Positions 14,369 through 21,829 of a DNA stretch of 22,131 nucleotides are shown here, in pieces. Position 1 is the stretch's first letter. Every line of letters begins with the position of its first letter. The position numbers were made by a program, and so were the translations under genes. The DNA is taken from positions 1-22,131 of the forward strand of contig JAITJY010000412.1 in NCBI GenBank assembly GCA_031278675.1, read 5' to 3'. This stretch comes from Bifidobacteriaceae bacterium (GTDB lineage Bacteria; Actinomycetota; Actinomycetes; Actinomycetales; WQXJ01). The notes below the pieces were generated by a model, which saw nothing but the letters and a program-made list of their open reading frames with translations, ran no database searches and was not told the DNA's origin.

Positions 14369-14580
14369 CCCGGCTGGTCAGGGGCGTCCAGCGGGCCTGG
14401 CCCGGCTGGTCAGGGGCGTTCAGCGGGCTTAGCTGGCGAGCGGCGCAGTAGGCGAGGATCGGTGGATCGAGGCTTAGGCGGGCTGGGTGGCCCGGCTGGT
14501 CAGGGGCGTCCAGCGGGCTTAGCTGGCGGGCGGCGCAGTAGGCGAGGATCGGTGGATCGAGGCTTAGGCGGGCTGGGTGG
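14369..14580. repeat. 90-bp tandem duplication including the 3' end of the transporter gene
   Basis: Units 14401-14490 and 14491-14580 are 90 bp each and nearly identical; a partial third (14369-14396) precedes them. The right-hand unit contains the last codons of the leftward transporter gene and its stop (14564-14566). The left-hand unit carries the same stop and codons as a relic at 14471-14490. Each unit also has a small GCTGG/CCAGC-type hairpin. Together with 14271-14368, which holds nothing recognisable, this fills the gap after the DeoR gene. Confidence 0.9.
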
Positions 14581-15928
14581 CCCGGTCGGCGCGGCGGGCT
14601 TTGACCAGCCAATAGGCGGGGCGGGCCGCCACGGCCAGGGTGATGAGGACGCCTGTGGCTTGGACGGCACCGTTCGGGCTGATGAACAAGCAGGCGAGCG
14701 CCACCAGGATGGGGAGCAGATAGTTAGCGGTCAGGGCAACGTAACCGCCGAAGGACGGCATAGTCACTCCACGGTCCTCGGCTACGGCCTTGACCATGAA
14801 GTTCGGGCCATTGCCGATATAGGTGATGGCGCCGAACGTCACCGAACCCAAGGCGATCGCGGTCAGATACAACTCGGGCACGCCGGCCACAACGGGGTAG
14901 CCCGCCAGGGTCAGTTCTTGAGCCATGTCGAAGAATGCGAGATAGGTTGGCGTGTTGTCGAGGACTGCGGACAAGGCCCCGGTCAAACCGAAGAAGGTGT
15001 ATTCGTTGAGCGGGAGGTTCGCTGCCTGGGCGCGCAGGATCGCGAGCGCCGGGATCATGGTCAAGAAGATCCCCGCAAACAGGACCGTGACCTCGATGAT
15101 CGGGTACCAGGTGAACTCGTTGTCCTGGAACCGGATCGATTTCGGGGTCAACACCAACGAGAGGAGTGCGGCCGCCACCTGGACGCCCACCTTGAGCCAA
15201 GGCGTCTCCCCGAGGAAGGCGACCGAAGCAATGATCGCGCCCAGCCACAAGAGGTTCCACCCGCCGCGCAGGGATAGGGGAGTGGCCTCGGCGTCATCGG
15301 CCTGGATGGCCTCCGGTGGTTCTAGGGCGTATTTGAGCCGGTCCAGTGCGTAATATGTGAACAGCAGCAGCCCGTTGATGAACACCCACGGCCAGAACAG
15401 CGAGAACGTCCAAGCGAATGGGACGCCGCGCATCAGCCCAACATAGAGTGGCGGGTCGCCGAGCGGCGTGAGCAAACCGCCGCAGTTCGCCACGATCAGG
15501 ATTGTGAAGACCATGGTGTGAGTGCAGTGGCAGCGTTGCGAGTTGGTGTTCAAGATGGGTCGCGCCAATAGCATGGCGGCGCCTGTGGTCCCGACAAAGG
15601 ACGCGAGCAGGGCACCCAGCGCGAGCATCAGTGTGTTGTTGCGTGGCGTGGCCCGCAGGTCGCCGGCCAGGAAGATTCCACCAGAAACGGTGAATAGGCT
15701 GCCCAGCAGCACAATGAACTGCCCGTATTCCGCCAGCGCGTGCGTCACCAGGTGCGGATCGGCCCCGAACCACATCCAGATGCCGACGGGCACGCCCAAG
15801 ACCAGCGCCACCGCCAGTTTGTAACGGTTTTTGGCCCACGCCGCAGCGGTGCGCCGGATCAGCGGCAGGACGGCGATACAAGCCAGCAGTGCCACGAAGG
15901 GTGCAATTGACCAAGGGGGAAGCGACAC
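14564..15928 (-). CDS. Sodium:proton antiporter / citrate-type transporter (ion transporter superfamily)
   Basis: A polytopic membrane transporter of 454 residues with about 11-12 hydrophobic segments. Landmarks: VSGGIFLAGDLRATP and LASFVGTTGAAMLLARPIL followed by ILIVANCGGLLTPLGDPPL in the first half; LSAVLDNTPTYLAFF and FGAITYIGNGPNFMVKA in the second half. The pseudo-symmetric pairing of such motifs is typical of the NhaD/ArsB/CitMHS superfamily. NTNSQR after the first-half motif is shared with the sodium:proton antiporter branch. The start is the GTG ten bases after GAGGAGG; an earlier GTG at 15949 would place that ribosome-binding site inside the gene. Ion or substrate cannot be settled from sequence. 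Its 3' end lies inside a 90-bp tandem duplication. Confidence 0.8.
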   Translation of the reverse strand: MSLPPWSIAPFVALLACIAVLPLIRRTAAAWAKNRYKLAVALVLGVPVGIWMWFGADPHLVTHALAEYGQFIVLLGSLFTVSGGIFLAGDLRATPRNNTLMLALGALLASFVGTTGAAMLLARPILNTNSQRCHCTHTMVFTILIVANCGGLLTPLGDPPLYVGLMRGVPFAWTFSLFWPWVFINGLLLFTYYALDRLKYALEPPEAIQADDAEATPLSLRGGWNLLWLGAIIASVAFLGETPWLKVGVQVAAALLSLVLTPKSIRFQDNEFTWYPIIEVTVLFAGIFLTMIPALAILRAQAANLPLNEYTFFGLTGALSAVLDNTPTYLAFFDMAQELTLAGYPVVAGVPELYLTAIALGSVTFGAITYIGNGPNFMVKAVAEDRGVTMPSFGGYVALTANYLLPILVALACLFISPNGAVQATGVLITLAVAARPAYWLVKARRADRATQPA

Positions 15929-16024
15929 CGCGTAATGCCCTCCTCGCACTAATCAGGGGCCTGGGACTGGAGTCGAGCCTATACCGTGCCGCAAGCCCGC
16001 GATTCGGGGACCAGGCACGGCCCC

Positions 16025-16187
16025 GCAGGCCCCGTTGGTCGATGCCGTCTGCTCACCCCACGCTCCCAGGTCCGCCAGCGTTCCCTGCAGGCCCCGTCTC
16101 CATCTGGTCACCCCACGCTCCCGGGTCCGCCAGCGTTCCCCGCAGGCCCCGTTGGCCGATGCCGTCTGGTCACCCCACGCTCCCAGG
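16025..16187. repeat. Three imperfect 55-62-bp tandem repeats
   Basis: GCAGGCCCCGT begins units at 16025, 16087 and 16142; each also contains TCACCCCACGCTCCC and the first two contain TCCGCCAGCGTTCCC. Unit 2 lacks part of the GTTGGYCGATGCCGT segment, explaining the 62 and 55 bp spacing. They lie in the 380-base gap (15929-16308) between the divergent transporter and NCS1 permease genes, which otherwise shows only the hairpin at 16194. Confidence 0.85.
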
Positions 16188-16193
16188 GGCCTA

Positions 16194-16212
16194 CCCAACG
16201 GGCCCGGTTGGG
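16194..16212. promoter_or_regulatory. Inverted repeat upstream of the NCS1 permease gene
   Basis: CCCAAC-GGGCCCG-GTTGGG, a 6-bp stem around a 7-base loop, about 100 bases before the permease start. It could be an operator or a 5' UTR hairpin. Confidence 0.4.
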
Positions 16213-16308
16213 GCTAACGTGGGGCATGGCCGTGTTCTTCGCCGGCCACCCGCCGTCGAGCTACCCGGCCGCAAAGCCCAGGAGCCGTGAAAGGAACCGC
16301 ACCGCATC

Positions 16309-17796
16309 ATGGTTGAACCTACCGACGTACCCGAATCCACCAGTGTCATCAAAGTCGAAATGGCCGGCACCGATATCATTGCCGACTCCGAACGCAAAGG
16401 GAAACCGGCATCACTGTTCTGGCCATGGTTCGCGGCCAATATCTCCGTGCTGGGGATCAGCTACGGCGCCTGGGTCTTGGACTTCGGTATTTCGTTTGCC
16501 CAGGCCTGCATCGCCGGCGTAATTGGGATTGTGTTCTCCTTCTTCCTGTGCGGGGTGGTGGCTCTGGCCGGGAAACGCGGCGGGGCGCCAACCATGGTTC
16601 TGGCGCGAGCCGCCCTGGGTGTGATCGGCAACCGCCTGGCTGCGGTGTTGTCCTGGATCTTGACCGTGGGTTGGGAAACTGTGCTGACCTCGCTGGCGGT
16701 GATGGCGACCGCCACCATCATGGAAAAGCTCGGAGCGGGCAGCGGCACCGGGATCAAACTGGTGGCGCTCGGGGTGGTCGCGGTGCTGATTGTGGGCGGC
16801 GGGGTGATTGGGTTCGACCTGATCATGAAGATGCAGACCGTCATCACCGTGGTAACCGGGGTGTTGACCATCGGCTATTTCATTTTGACGTTCTCTCATA
16901 TCGACATGACCACCGTCTGGTCAATGGGTCATGGTAGTACACAAGCCTTCATCGGAGCACTTGTATTCATGATGACCGGGTTTGGCCTGGGCTGGGTCAA
17001 CATGGCGGCCGACTATTCCAGGTACCTGCCGCGTGAGTCTTCTTCAGGCGGAGTGATCTGGTGGACCACATTCGGGGCAGCGGTTGGTCCGCTGCTGCTG
17101 CTGGGCTACGGGTTGGCGTTAGCCGGGTCGGATGAAAAACTGCGGGCGGGGATTTCCGGGGACCCGATTGGTGAACTGACCACCATCTTGCCGACCTGGT
17201 ATCTGTTGCCGTTTGGGCTGGTGGCGATCCTCGGACTGGTGGGGGGAGCCGTGCTGGACATCTACTCCTCCGGACTGGCGTTGATCTCTGCGGGCATCCC
17301 CATCCCACGGCCGGTTGCCGCCGCGATCGACGGGCTGATCATGATCATTGGGACCGTCTACATTGTGTTCGGGGGTTCAACCTTCTTCGATATTTTCCAG
17401 CAGTTCCTGATGACTCTCGGGGTGCCGATTGCCGCTTGGGCCGGGATTATGCTCGCGGACGTGCTGTTGCGGCGCAAGAACTACGCCGATGCCGACCTGT
17501 TCAATCCGCGCGGCCGCTACGGTTCGGTCCCGCCACTGCCCATGGCAATCATGCTGGCCGGGACATTTGTGGGTTGGGGTTTCATCAAGAACCAGCTGGA
17601 GGCAGCCAAGTTCCTTGACTGGTTGGGTTATTTCATGGGCGCAGTTGGTGGCAAGGACGGCGATTGGGCTTACGCCAACCTCGGAGTCTTGTTTGCGTTG
17701 GTCATCGGGTTTGTGGGAACGGTCACGCTGACCCGCAGCCGGGTCCGGGTCCAAGAAGCGCTCGCCGCCGAGCCGCCCGCGGTGGCAGCGCCATGA
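16309..17796 (+). CDS. NCS1-family nucleobase/cytosine-purine-type permease
   Basis: A 495-residue membrane permease with about 12 hydrophobic segments. The opening SLFWPWFAANISVLGISYGAWVLDFGIS and the following GKRGGAPTMVLARAALG match the purine-cytosine permease branch of NCS1 (Fcy/CodB-like), as does NMAADYSRYLPRES with its charged cytoplasmic turn. GGAVLDIYSSGLALISAGIPIPRP in the later half is also family-typical. The start is an ATG; AAAGGA lies about 13 bases upstream, longer than usual. The stop overlaps the next gene's start (ATGA), so transport and the downstream hydrolase are translationally coupled. Likely substrates are a nucleobase, hydantoin or allantoin-like ring compound; not readable further. 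Confidence 0.88.
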   Translation: MVEPTDVPESTSVIKVEMAGTDIIADSERKGKPASLFWPWFAANISVLGISYGAWVLDFGISFAQACIAGVIGIVFSFFLCGVVALAGKRGGAPTMVLARAALGVIGNRLAAVLSWILTVGWETVLTSLAVMATATIMEKLGAGSGTGIKLVALGVVAVLIVGGGVIGFDLIMKMQTVITVVTGVLTIGYFILTFSHIDMTTVWSMGHGSTQAFIGALVFMMTGFGLGWVNMAADYSRYLPRESSSGGVIWWTTFGAAVGPLLLLGYGLALAGSDEKLRAGISGDPIGELTTILPTWYLLPFGLVAILGLVGGAVLDIYSSGLALISAGIPIPRPVAAAIDGLIMIIGTVYIVFGGSTFFDIFQQFLMTLGVPIAAWAGIMLADVLLRRKNYADADLFNPRGRYGSVPPLPMAIMLAGTFVGWGFIKNQLEAAKFLDWLGYFMGAVGGKDGDWAYANLGVLFALVIGFVGTVTLTRSRVRVQEALAAEPPAVAAP

Positions 17797-18356
17797 CCAA
17801 GGCTAGGCCCACCTACTTGGTGGTGATTGATATGCAGCGCGTGTTCGCGGAGCCCGGTTCGGAGTGGAAAACGCCACGCTTCGAGGAGATCATCGAACCG
17901 GTCAAGCATCTGGTCCGGGCGTACGCCCCGCACGTCGTGTTCACCCGTTTCATAGCGCCTCCGGCGCCCGCCGGGGCTTGGGTCGCCTACTACCAGGACT
18001 GGCCGTTCGCGTTGGCGGCCGCCGATCACCCGATGTGGCAGATTGTCCCGGAGCTGGCAGACGCAGCGGTCAACGTGATAGACCGCCCAACCTTCTCCAA
18101 GTGGGGCGAGAAGCTAGCTGAGCTACTCGCACCAGACGGCCAGATGGTGCTGGCCGGCGTGAGCACCGACTGCTGCGTGATCGCCACGGCCCTGGCCGCA
18201 GCGGATGCGGGCGTCCAAACCCTGGTGGTCCGCGAAGCGTGTGCGGGAGTCGATGATGCGTCCCACGCCCAAGCCCTCCACGTGATGGACCTCTTCCAAC
18301 CACTGATCAAGGTGGTCTCGCTGGCTGAGGCTAGAGCGCGGCGTGACGGCGGCTGA
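17793..18356 (+). CDS. Isochorismatase-fold cysteine hydrolase
   Basis: A 187-residue cytoplasmic hydrolase. The expected triad is present: Asp13 in VVIDMQ, Lys103 in RPTFSKW and Cys128 in GVSTDCCV. Members include nicotinamidase, N-carbamoylsarcosine amidohydrolase, ureidoacrylate hydrolase and isochorismatase. The start is the ATG overlapping the permease stop by four bases; the frame is open further upstream only as a shadow of the permease. The tight coupling to an NCS1 permease favours an amide or ureide derived from a nucleobase-like compound. The last 26 bases overlap the 3' end of the convergent MMPL gene. Confidence 0.87.
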   Translation: MTKARPTYLVVIDMQRVFAEPGSEWKTPRFEEIIEPVKHLVRAYAPHVVFTRFIAPPAPAGAWVAYYQDWPFALAAADHPMWQIVPELADAAVNVIDRPTFSKWGEKLAELLAPDGQMVLAGVSTDCCVIATALAAADAGVQTLVVREACAGVDDASHAQALHVMDLFQPLIKVVSLAEARARRDGG

Positions 18357-20901
18357 GGGCGGCCCCTTCGACATCGGCGCGCGGTATAAGCCGGTCCAAC
18401 CACTTGGGTAGCCACCAGGCGGCGCGACCCATCAAGGACATCAACGCGGGCATTAGCACCAGCCGGACAATAAACGCGTCCAAGGCCACACCGAGCGCCA
18501 GGCCCAAACCGACGGACTTGATAATGGTCGATTCGGCAAAGACAAAGCCCCCGAAGATCGCCACCATGATCAAAGCAGCAGCTATCACGACGGGCCGGCC
18601 CGCCCTGAAACCAACAGCGACGGCGCGGCGCGCCTCGATCCCGTGGACGTAGGCCTCGCGCATCCCAGCCGCCAAGAAGATTTGATAGTCCATGGCCAGT
18701 CCGAACAGGACGCCTGCGAGCAGGACCGGCAGGAAGTTGAGGACCGGCCCAGTGGCGTGCAAACCGAACAACGCCTTGACCCAACCCCACTGGAAAATGG
18801 CCGTGATCACGCCCAACGTGGCGAACAGGGACAGGATAAACCCGCCTGCGGCGATCAGTGGGACCAGCAGCGAGCGGAACACGATCGCCAAGATCACCAG
18901 CGACAGTCCCACCACCACCCCCAGATACAGCGGCATCGCATCCGCCAACCGATCCGAAATGTCAATGTTGATGGCCGCTTGCCCGGCCACCCCAAGGGGA
19001 CCGCCCACGGCGTCCACCTCGAGTGCACGCAGGCGTCCCACCAGGTCAGCGGTCGATTCATCGTTCGGGCCGCCTTCCGGCAGGACCTGGAAGGCCGCCA
19101 GATGCCCCGATTCGGAGATCCCAACCGGCGCCACACCAACCACTCCGGCCTGGGCGCCCAACGCGGCGGCAACTTCGAGCTGGGTGGTGGTGCGGGCGGC
19201 ATCGTCCAACGTGTCCTCCAACTCCGCCGTGACCAGCAGCATCCCGTTCGCGCCCGGACTGAATTCGGCGGCCGTCAGCGCGTGGGCCCGCTCGGCTAAG
19301 GAACCGGGTGGCTCCGAAGACCCGTCCGGCAAGCCGAGGCGGATGTCCAGGGCAGGGATCGCGAGGACCCCCAGGGCACACACCGCCACAACCGCGCGCA
19401 CGATGCCGACCCAAGCCTTGGCCGCTTGGCCCACCTCCGGGACGGGCACAGGGTCAGCCTCGCGGAGGCGGTGCGGCAGGACACGGCGCCCAATCAAACC
19501 CAAGATCGCTGGCGTCAGTGTGACCGCGACGGCCACAGCCACCGCGACGGCGGCCGCACCCATCGCGCCCATCAGCGCGAGGAACGGTATCCCGGTGACG
19601 CCGAGCGCGGCCAGAGCGACCACCACCGTCCCGCCGGCGAACACCACCGCCGTCCCGGATGTGCCGTTGGCCAGCCCAATCGCTTCCGCCAGCGGCGCAC
19701 CGGCGGCTAGCATGCGGCGGTGCCGGTTGATGATGAACAGCGAATAGTCCACCCCGACCGCGAGGCCCAACATGACCGCCAGGATTGGCGTGACCGAGGT
19801 CATGGTCACCACCGAAGAAAACGCCAAACCGCCCAGCGCGGCTACGCCGACCCCTGTGACCGCACCAATCACCGGGACCAGAGTGGGGGCCAGCGCCCGG
19901 AACATGATTACCAGCACCACCGCCGCCAACGCCAAGCCGACGGCTTCACCCCAGCCCAAGACATCCGGCACGTCCTGGGACATCTCCACCGAAACGGCGA
20001 CTTCAACTCCGTCGATACCCGCCTCGGTGAAGTGTTCGATCGCAGCCGTCTTGGATGAGCTGGCGAGGTCCATGCGCGGTTCGGTGAAAGAGATCGGGAT
20101 CTGGGCGGCCGCCTCATCCTCGCTGATCAGCCTGATCGGCTCAGCTAGGCTGACCAGTTCCTGGGCGGCTTGGAGTTGGGCGCCTTGTGCTTCGATCTGG
20201 GTTAGGCCGTCTGCGAGTTGCGCCGCCTGGGTTTCGAGTTGGGTCCGGCCCTGGGTGATCCCTGCCTGACCGGCTTCGAGCTCCGCCCGTTTGGCATCCA
20301 ATTCGGCTTGCTGGGCCTGGAAGGCCGGATTCATGGCGGCGGCCGGGCCGTTGGCCTCCGTCGCTTGAGCGATCGCCGCGTCCAGGGCAGCTTGGCCTTG
20401 GTCCAATTGTTGGAGCCCGGCCTGGATCTGTTGCTCATTTTGGTCTAGTTCGGCGGCGGCCTGGTCTAGGGCGGCTTGCCCGGCATCCAGATCGGCGCGC
20501 GCTTCGTCAAGGGCGGTGGCGCCCTGGGCGAGTTGGTCTACCTGGTCTTGGCGCTGGGCCTCGGCGGTGAACGGGTCGGTCACTTGGGCGACATCGGGCA
20601 AGGTAGGAGCGCTGGCGACGGCTTCGCTGATCTGTGCGCGCTGGGTCTCGGTGAAGGGGGCGCCGGAAGTGGTGGCAACCACAATTGTGCCGGTGGCCCC
20701 GGCGTACTCGGGGAGTTCTTCGGCTAGCTGGTCTACCACCTGGGATGACGGCAAGCCGGGGATGTCGAAGCTGGGGGCGAGCGCTCCGTGGCCCAGCAGG
20801 TAGCCTGCGCCGGCGATCCCGACCAGGGCCGCCCAGCTTACTATCACCAGGATGGCGCGGCGGGCAGCCGCTTTGCCTAACCGGTACAAGAACTCTGCCA
20901 T
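18331..20901 (-). CDS. MMPL/RND-family membrane transporter with extracytoplasmic coiled coil
   Basis: An 856-residue exporter probably moving lipids or hydrophobic compounds. Two repeated halves: first membrane segment at about 17-37, a membrane bundle at 320-475, another at 655-825. The proton-relay-type Asp-Tyr pairs are in GVDYSLF (383-389) and AMDYQIF (737-743). Residues about 115-250 are a long Ala/Gln/Leu-rich coiled coil with heptads of the xxxLxxG type (LDAGQAALDQ, LDQGQAALDA, LADGLTQI), as seen in YhgE/MMPL-like proteins with an extracellular stalk. The start ATG has AAAGGAG six bases upstream. It is divergent from a TetR gene across a palindromic operator, the usual arrangement for a repressed efflux or export pump. 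Confidence 0.9.
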   Translation of the reverse strand: MAEFLYRLGKAAARRAILVIVSWAALVGIAGAGYLLGHGALAPSFDIPGLPSSQVVDQLAEELPEYAGATGTIVVATTSGAPFTETQRAQISEAVASAPTLPDVAQVTDPFTAEAQRQDQVDQLAQGATALDEARADLDAGQAALDQAAAELDQNEQQIQAGLQQLDQGQAALDAAIAQATEANGPAAAMNPAFQAQQAELDAKRAELEAGQAGITQGRTQLETQAAQLADGLTQIEAQGAQLQAAQELVSLAEPIRLISEDEAAAQIPISFTEPRMDLASSSKTAAIEHFTEAGIDGVEVAVSVEMSQDVPDVLGWGEAVGLALAAVVLVIMFRALAPTLVPVIGAVTGVGVAALGGLAFSSVVTMTSVTPILAVMLGLAVGVDYSLFIINRHRRMLAAGAPLAEAIGLANGTSGTAVVFAGGTVVVALAALGVTGIPFLALMGAMGAAAVAVAVAVAVTLTPAILGLIGRRVLPHRLREADPVPVPEVGQAAKAWVGIVRAVVAVCALGVLAIPALDIRLGLPDGSSEPPGSLAERAHALTAAEFSPGANGMLLVTAELEDTLDDAARTTTQLEVAAALGAQAGVVGVAPVGISESGHLAAFQVLPEGGPNDESTADLVGRLRALEVDAVGGPLGVAGQAAINIDISDRLADAMPLYLGVVVGLSLVILAIVFRSLLVPLIAAGGFILSLFATLGVITAIFQWGWVKALFGLHATGPVLNFLPVLLAGVLFGLAMDYQIFLAAGMREAYVHGIEARRAVAVGFRAGRPVVIAAALIMVAIFGGFVFAESTIIKSVGLGLALGVALDAFIVRLVLMPALMSLMGRAAWWLPKWLDRLIPRADVEGAALSRRHAAL

Positions 20902-20925
20902 GAATGACTCCTTTGCGCTTTAGCG

Positions 20926-20943
20926 AGACGGAACGTTCCGTCT
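20926..20943. promoter_or_regulatory. 18-bp perfect palindrome, probable TetR operator
   Basis: AGACGGAACGTTCCGTCT is a perfect palindrome in the 66-base gap between the divergent MMPL and TetR genes. It covers the expected -35 region of the TetR promoter and lies 25 bases upstream of the MMPL start, so one bound dimer pair could repress both genes. Size and symmetry fit TetR-family operators. Confidence 0.8.
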
Positions 20944-20961
20944 TGGGCCTTAGCATACAAT
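20933..20961 (+). promoter_or_regulatory. Probable promoter of the TetR gene, leaderless transcript
   Basis: TACAAT at 20956-20961 is a good -10 box. Its distance to the ATG at 20968 puts the expected transcription start at or next to the start codon, and no ribosome-binding site is visible. The -35 position (about 20933-20938) falls inside the palindrome. Confidence 0.5.
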
Positions 20962-20967
20962 GGCTCA

Positions 20968-21684
20968 ATGGTGAATCGTCAACGCGGACCCGTCAGGTCG
21001 GAGGAATCACGTAGCGCGATTTTGGCAGCGACGGCGAAACTATTTGCGGCCAACGGCTATGACCGGCTGACCATTGAGGGGATCGCGGCCGAGGCGCACG
21101 TCGGCAAGCAGACCATCTACCGGTGGTGGGGGTCGAAATCTGCACTGGTCGCCGAAACGCTGCTGGAGGGGATGCTGGAGCCGAAGATCTTCACCCCGCC
21201 AGACAGCGGCGACATCCGGGTGGACCTGCGGGACTGGTTGGAGGTCGTGTTCGCGTTCATCGACGACCCGGCTAATGCGTCCTTCATTCGTTCGATCCTG
21301 GCTGCCGCCACCCAGAACGCTGACGTTGGCCGCCACTTGGGGGAGGTCTTGGGGGCGGGCTTCGCCCTGCACGCCCAGTTCGAGAGAGCCGCTCAGGCTG
21401 GTCAAATCCCGCCCGGCACCCCGCTGGAAGAACTCACCAAGGCTCTGGTCGGCTTTGCGATCCTGCACGCCCTGGAGCGTTCGCCTGCCCCGGCCGGGTT
21501 CGCCGACCGGTTGGTTGGTCTGGTGCTGCCGCCGGCCCAGCCGGCCGGCGGCGCGGGCGGGGTTGGTAGCCCGGGCGGGGTTGGGCGCCGCGCGCCAACG
21601 GGCGCGGCGGGCCGGGGCGGCGCCGGGGCGGCCGGGCGCAGCCCCGCAGCGCCGGGCGGGGGCCGGTCAGGGTTGGGCGCCTAG
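20968..21684 (+). CDS. TetR-family transcriptional regulator
   Basis: Likely autorepressor and repressor of the divergent MMPL gene. 238 residues. The N-terminal helix-turn-helix (about 12-60) reads ESRSAILAATAKLFAANGY and then TIEGIAAEAHVGKQTIYRWW, followed by GSKSALV. The ligand domain covers about 65-185 (TetR C-terminal type with DWLEVVFAFIDDP). The tail from about 190 is Gly/Ala/Pro/Arg low-complexity sequence. Its last part is read from a relic of the neighbouring glycerate kinase 3' end on the opposite strand, so the tail is probably not functional and its stop position accidental. No ribosome-binding site precedes the ATG; a leaderless message is likely. Confidence 0.87.
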   Translation: MVNRQRGPVRSEESRSAILAATAKLFAANGYDRLTIEGIAAEAHVGKQTIYRWWGSKSALVAETLLEGMLEPKIFTPPDSGDIRVDLRDWLEVVFAFIDDPANASFIRSILAAATQNADVGRHLGEVLGAGFALHAQFERAAQAGQIPPGTPLEELTKALVGFAILHALERSPAPAGFADRLVGLVLPPAQPAGGAGGVGSPGGVGRRAPTGAAGRGGAGAAGRSPAAPGGGRSGLGA

Positions 21685-21829
21685 CGCCACCAGGCGCAGC
21701 GGGCCGGGGCGGTCAGCGTTTGACCAGGCCCACCCGCGTGGGCGCGGCGGCGCCCGGGCCGGCCGGGCGCAGCCCCGCAGCGCCGGGCGGCCGGTCAGGG
21801 TTGGGCGCCTAGCGCCACCAGGCGCAGCG
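21630..21829. repeat. ~70-bp direct repeat duplicating the glycerate kinase 3' end
   Basis: Segment 21630-21701 recurs at 21761-21829 with a 3-base length difference (GGGGG versus GG); the copies start 131 bp apart. The right-hand copy holds the last codons and stop (21795-21797) of the leftward glycerate kinase. The left-hand copy carries the same stop and codons as a relic and supplies the final codons and TAG of the TetR gene. The DNA between the copies (21702-21760) is GC-rich without a gene. Confidence 0.9.
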
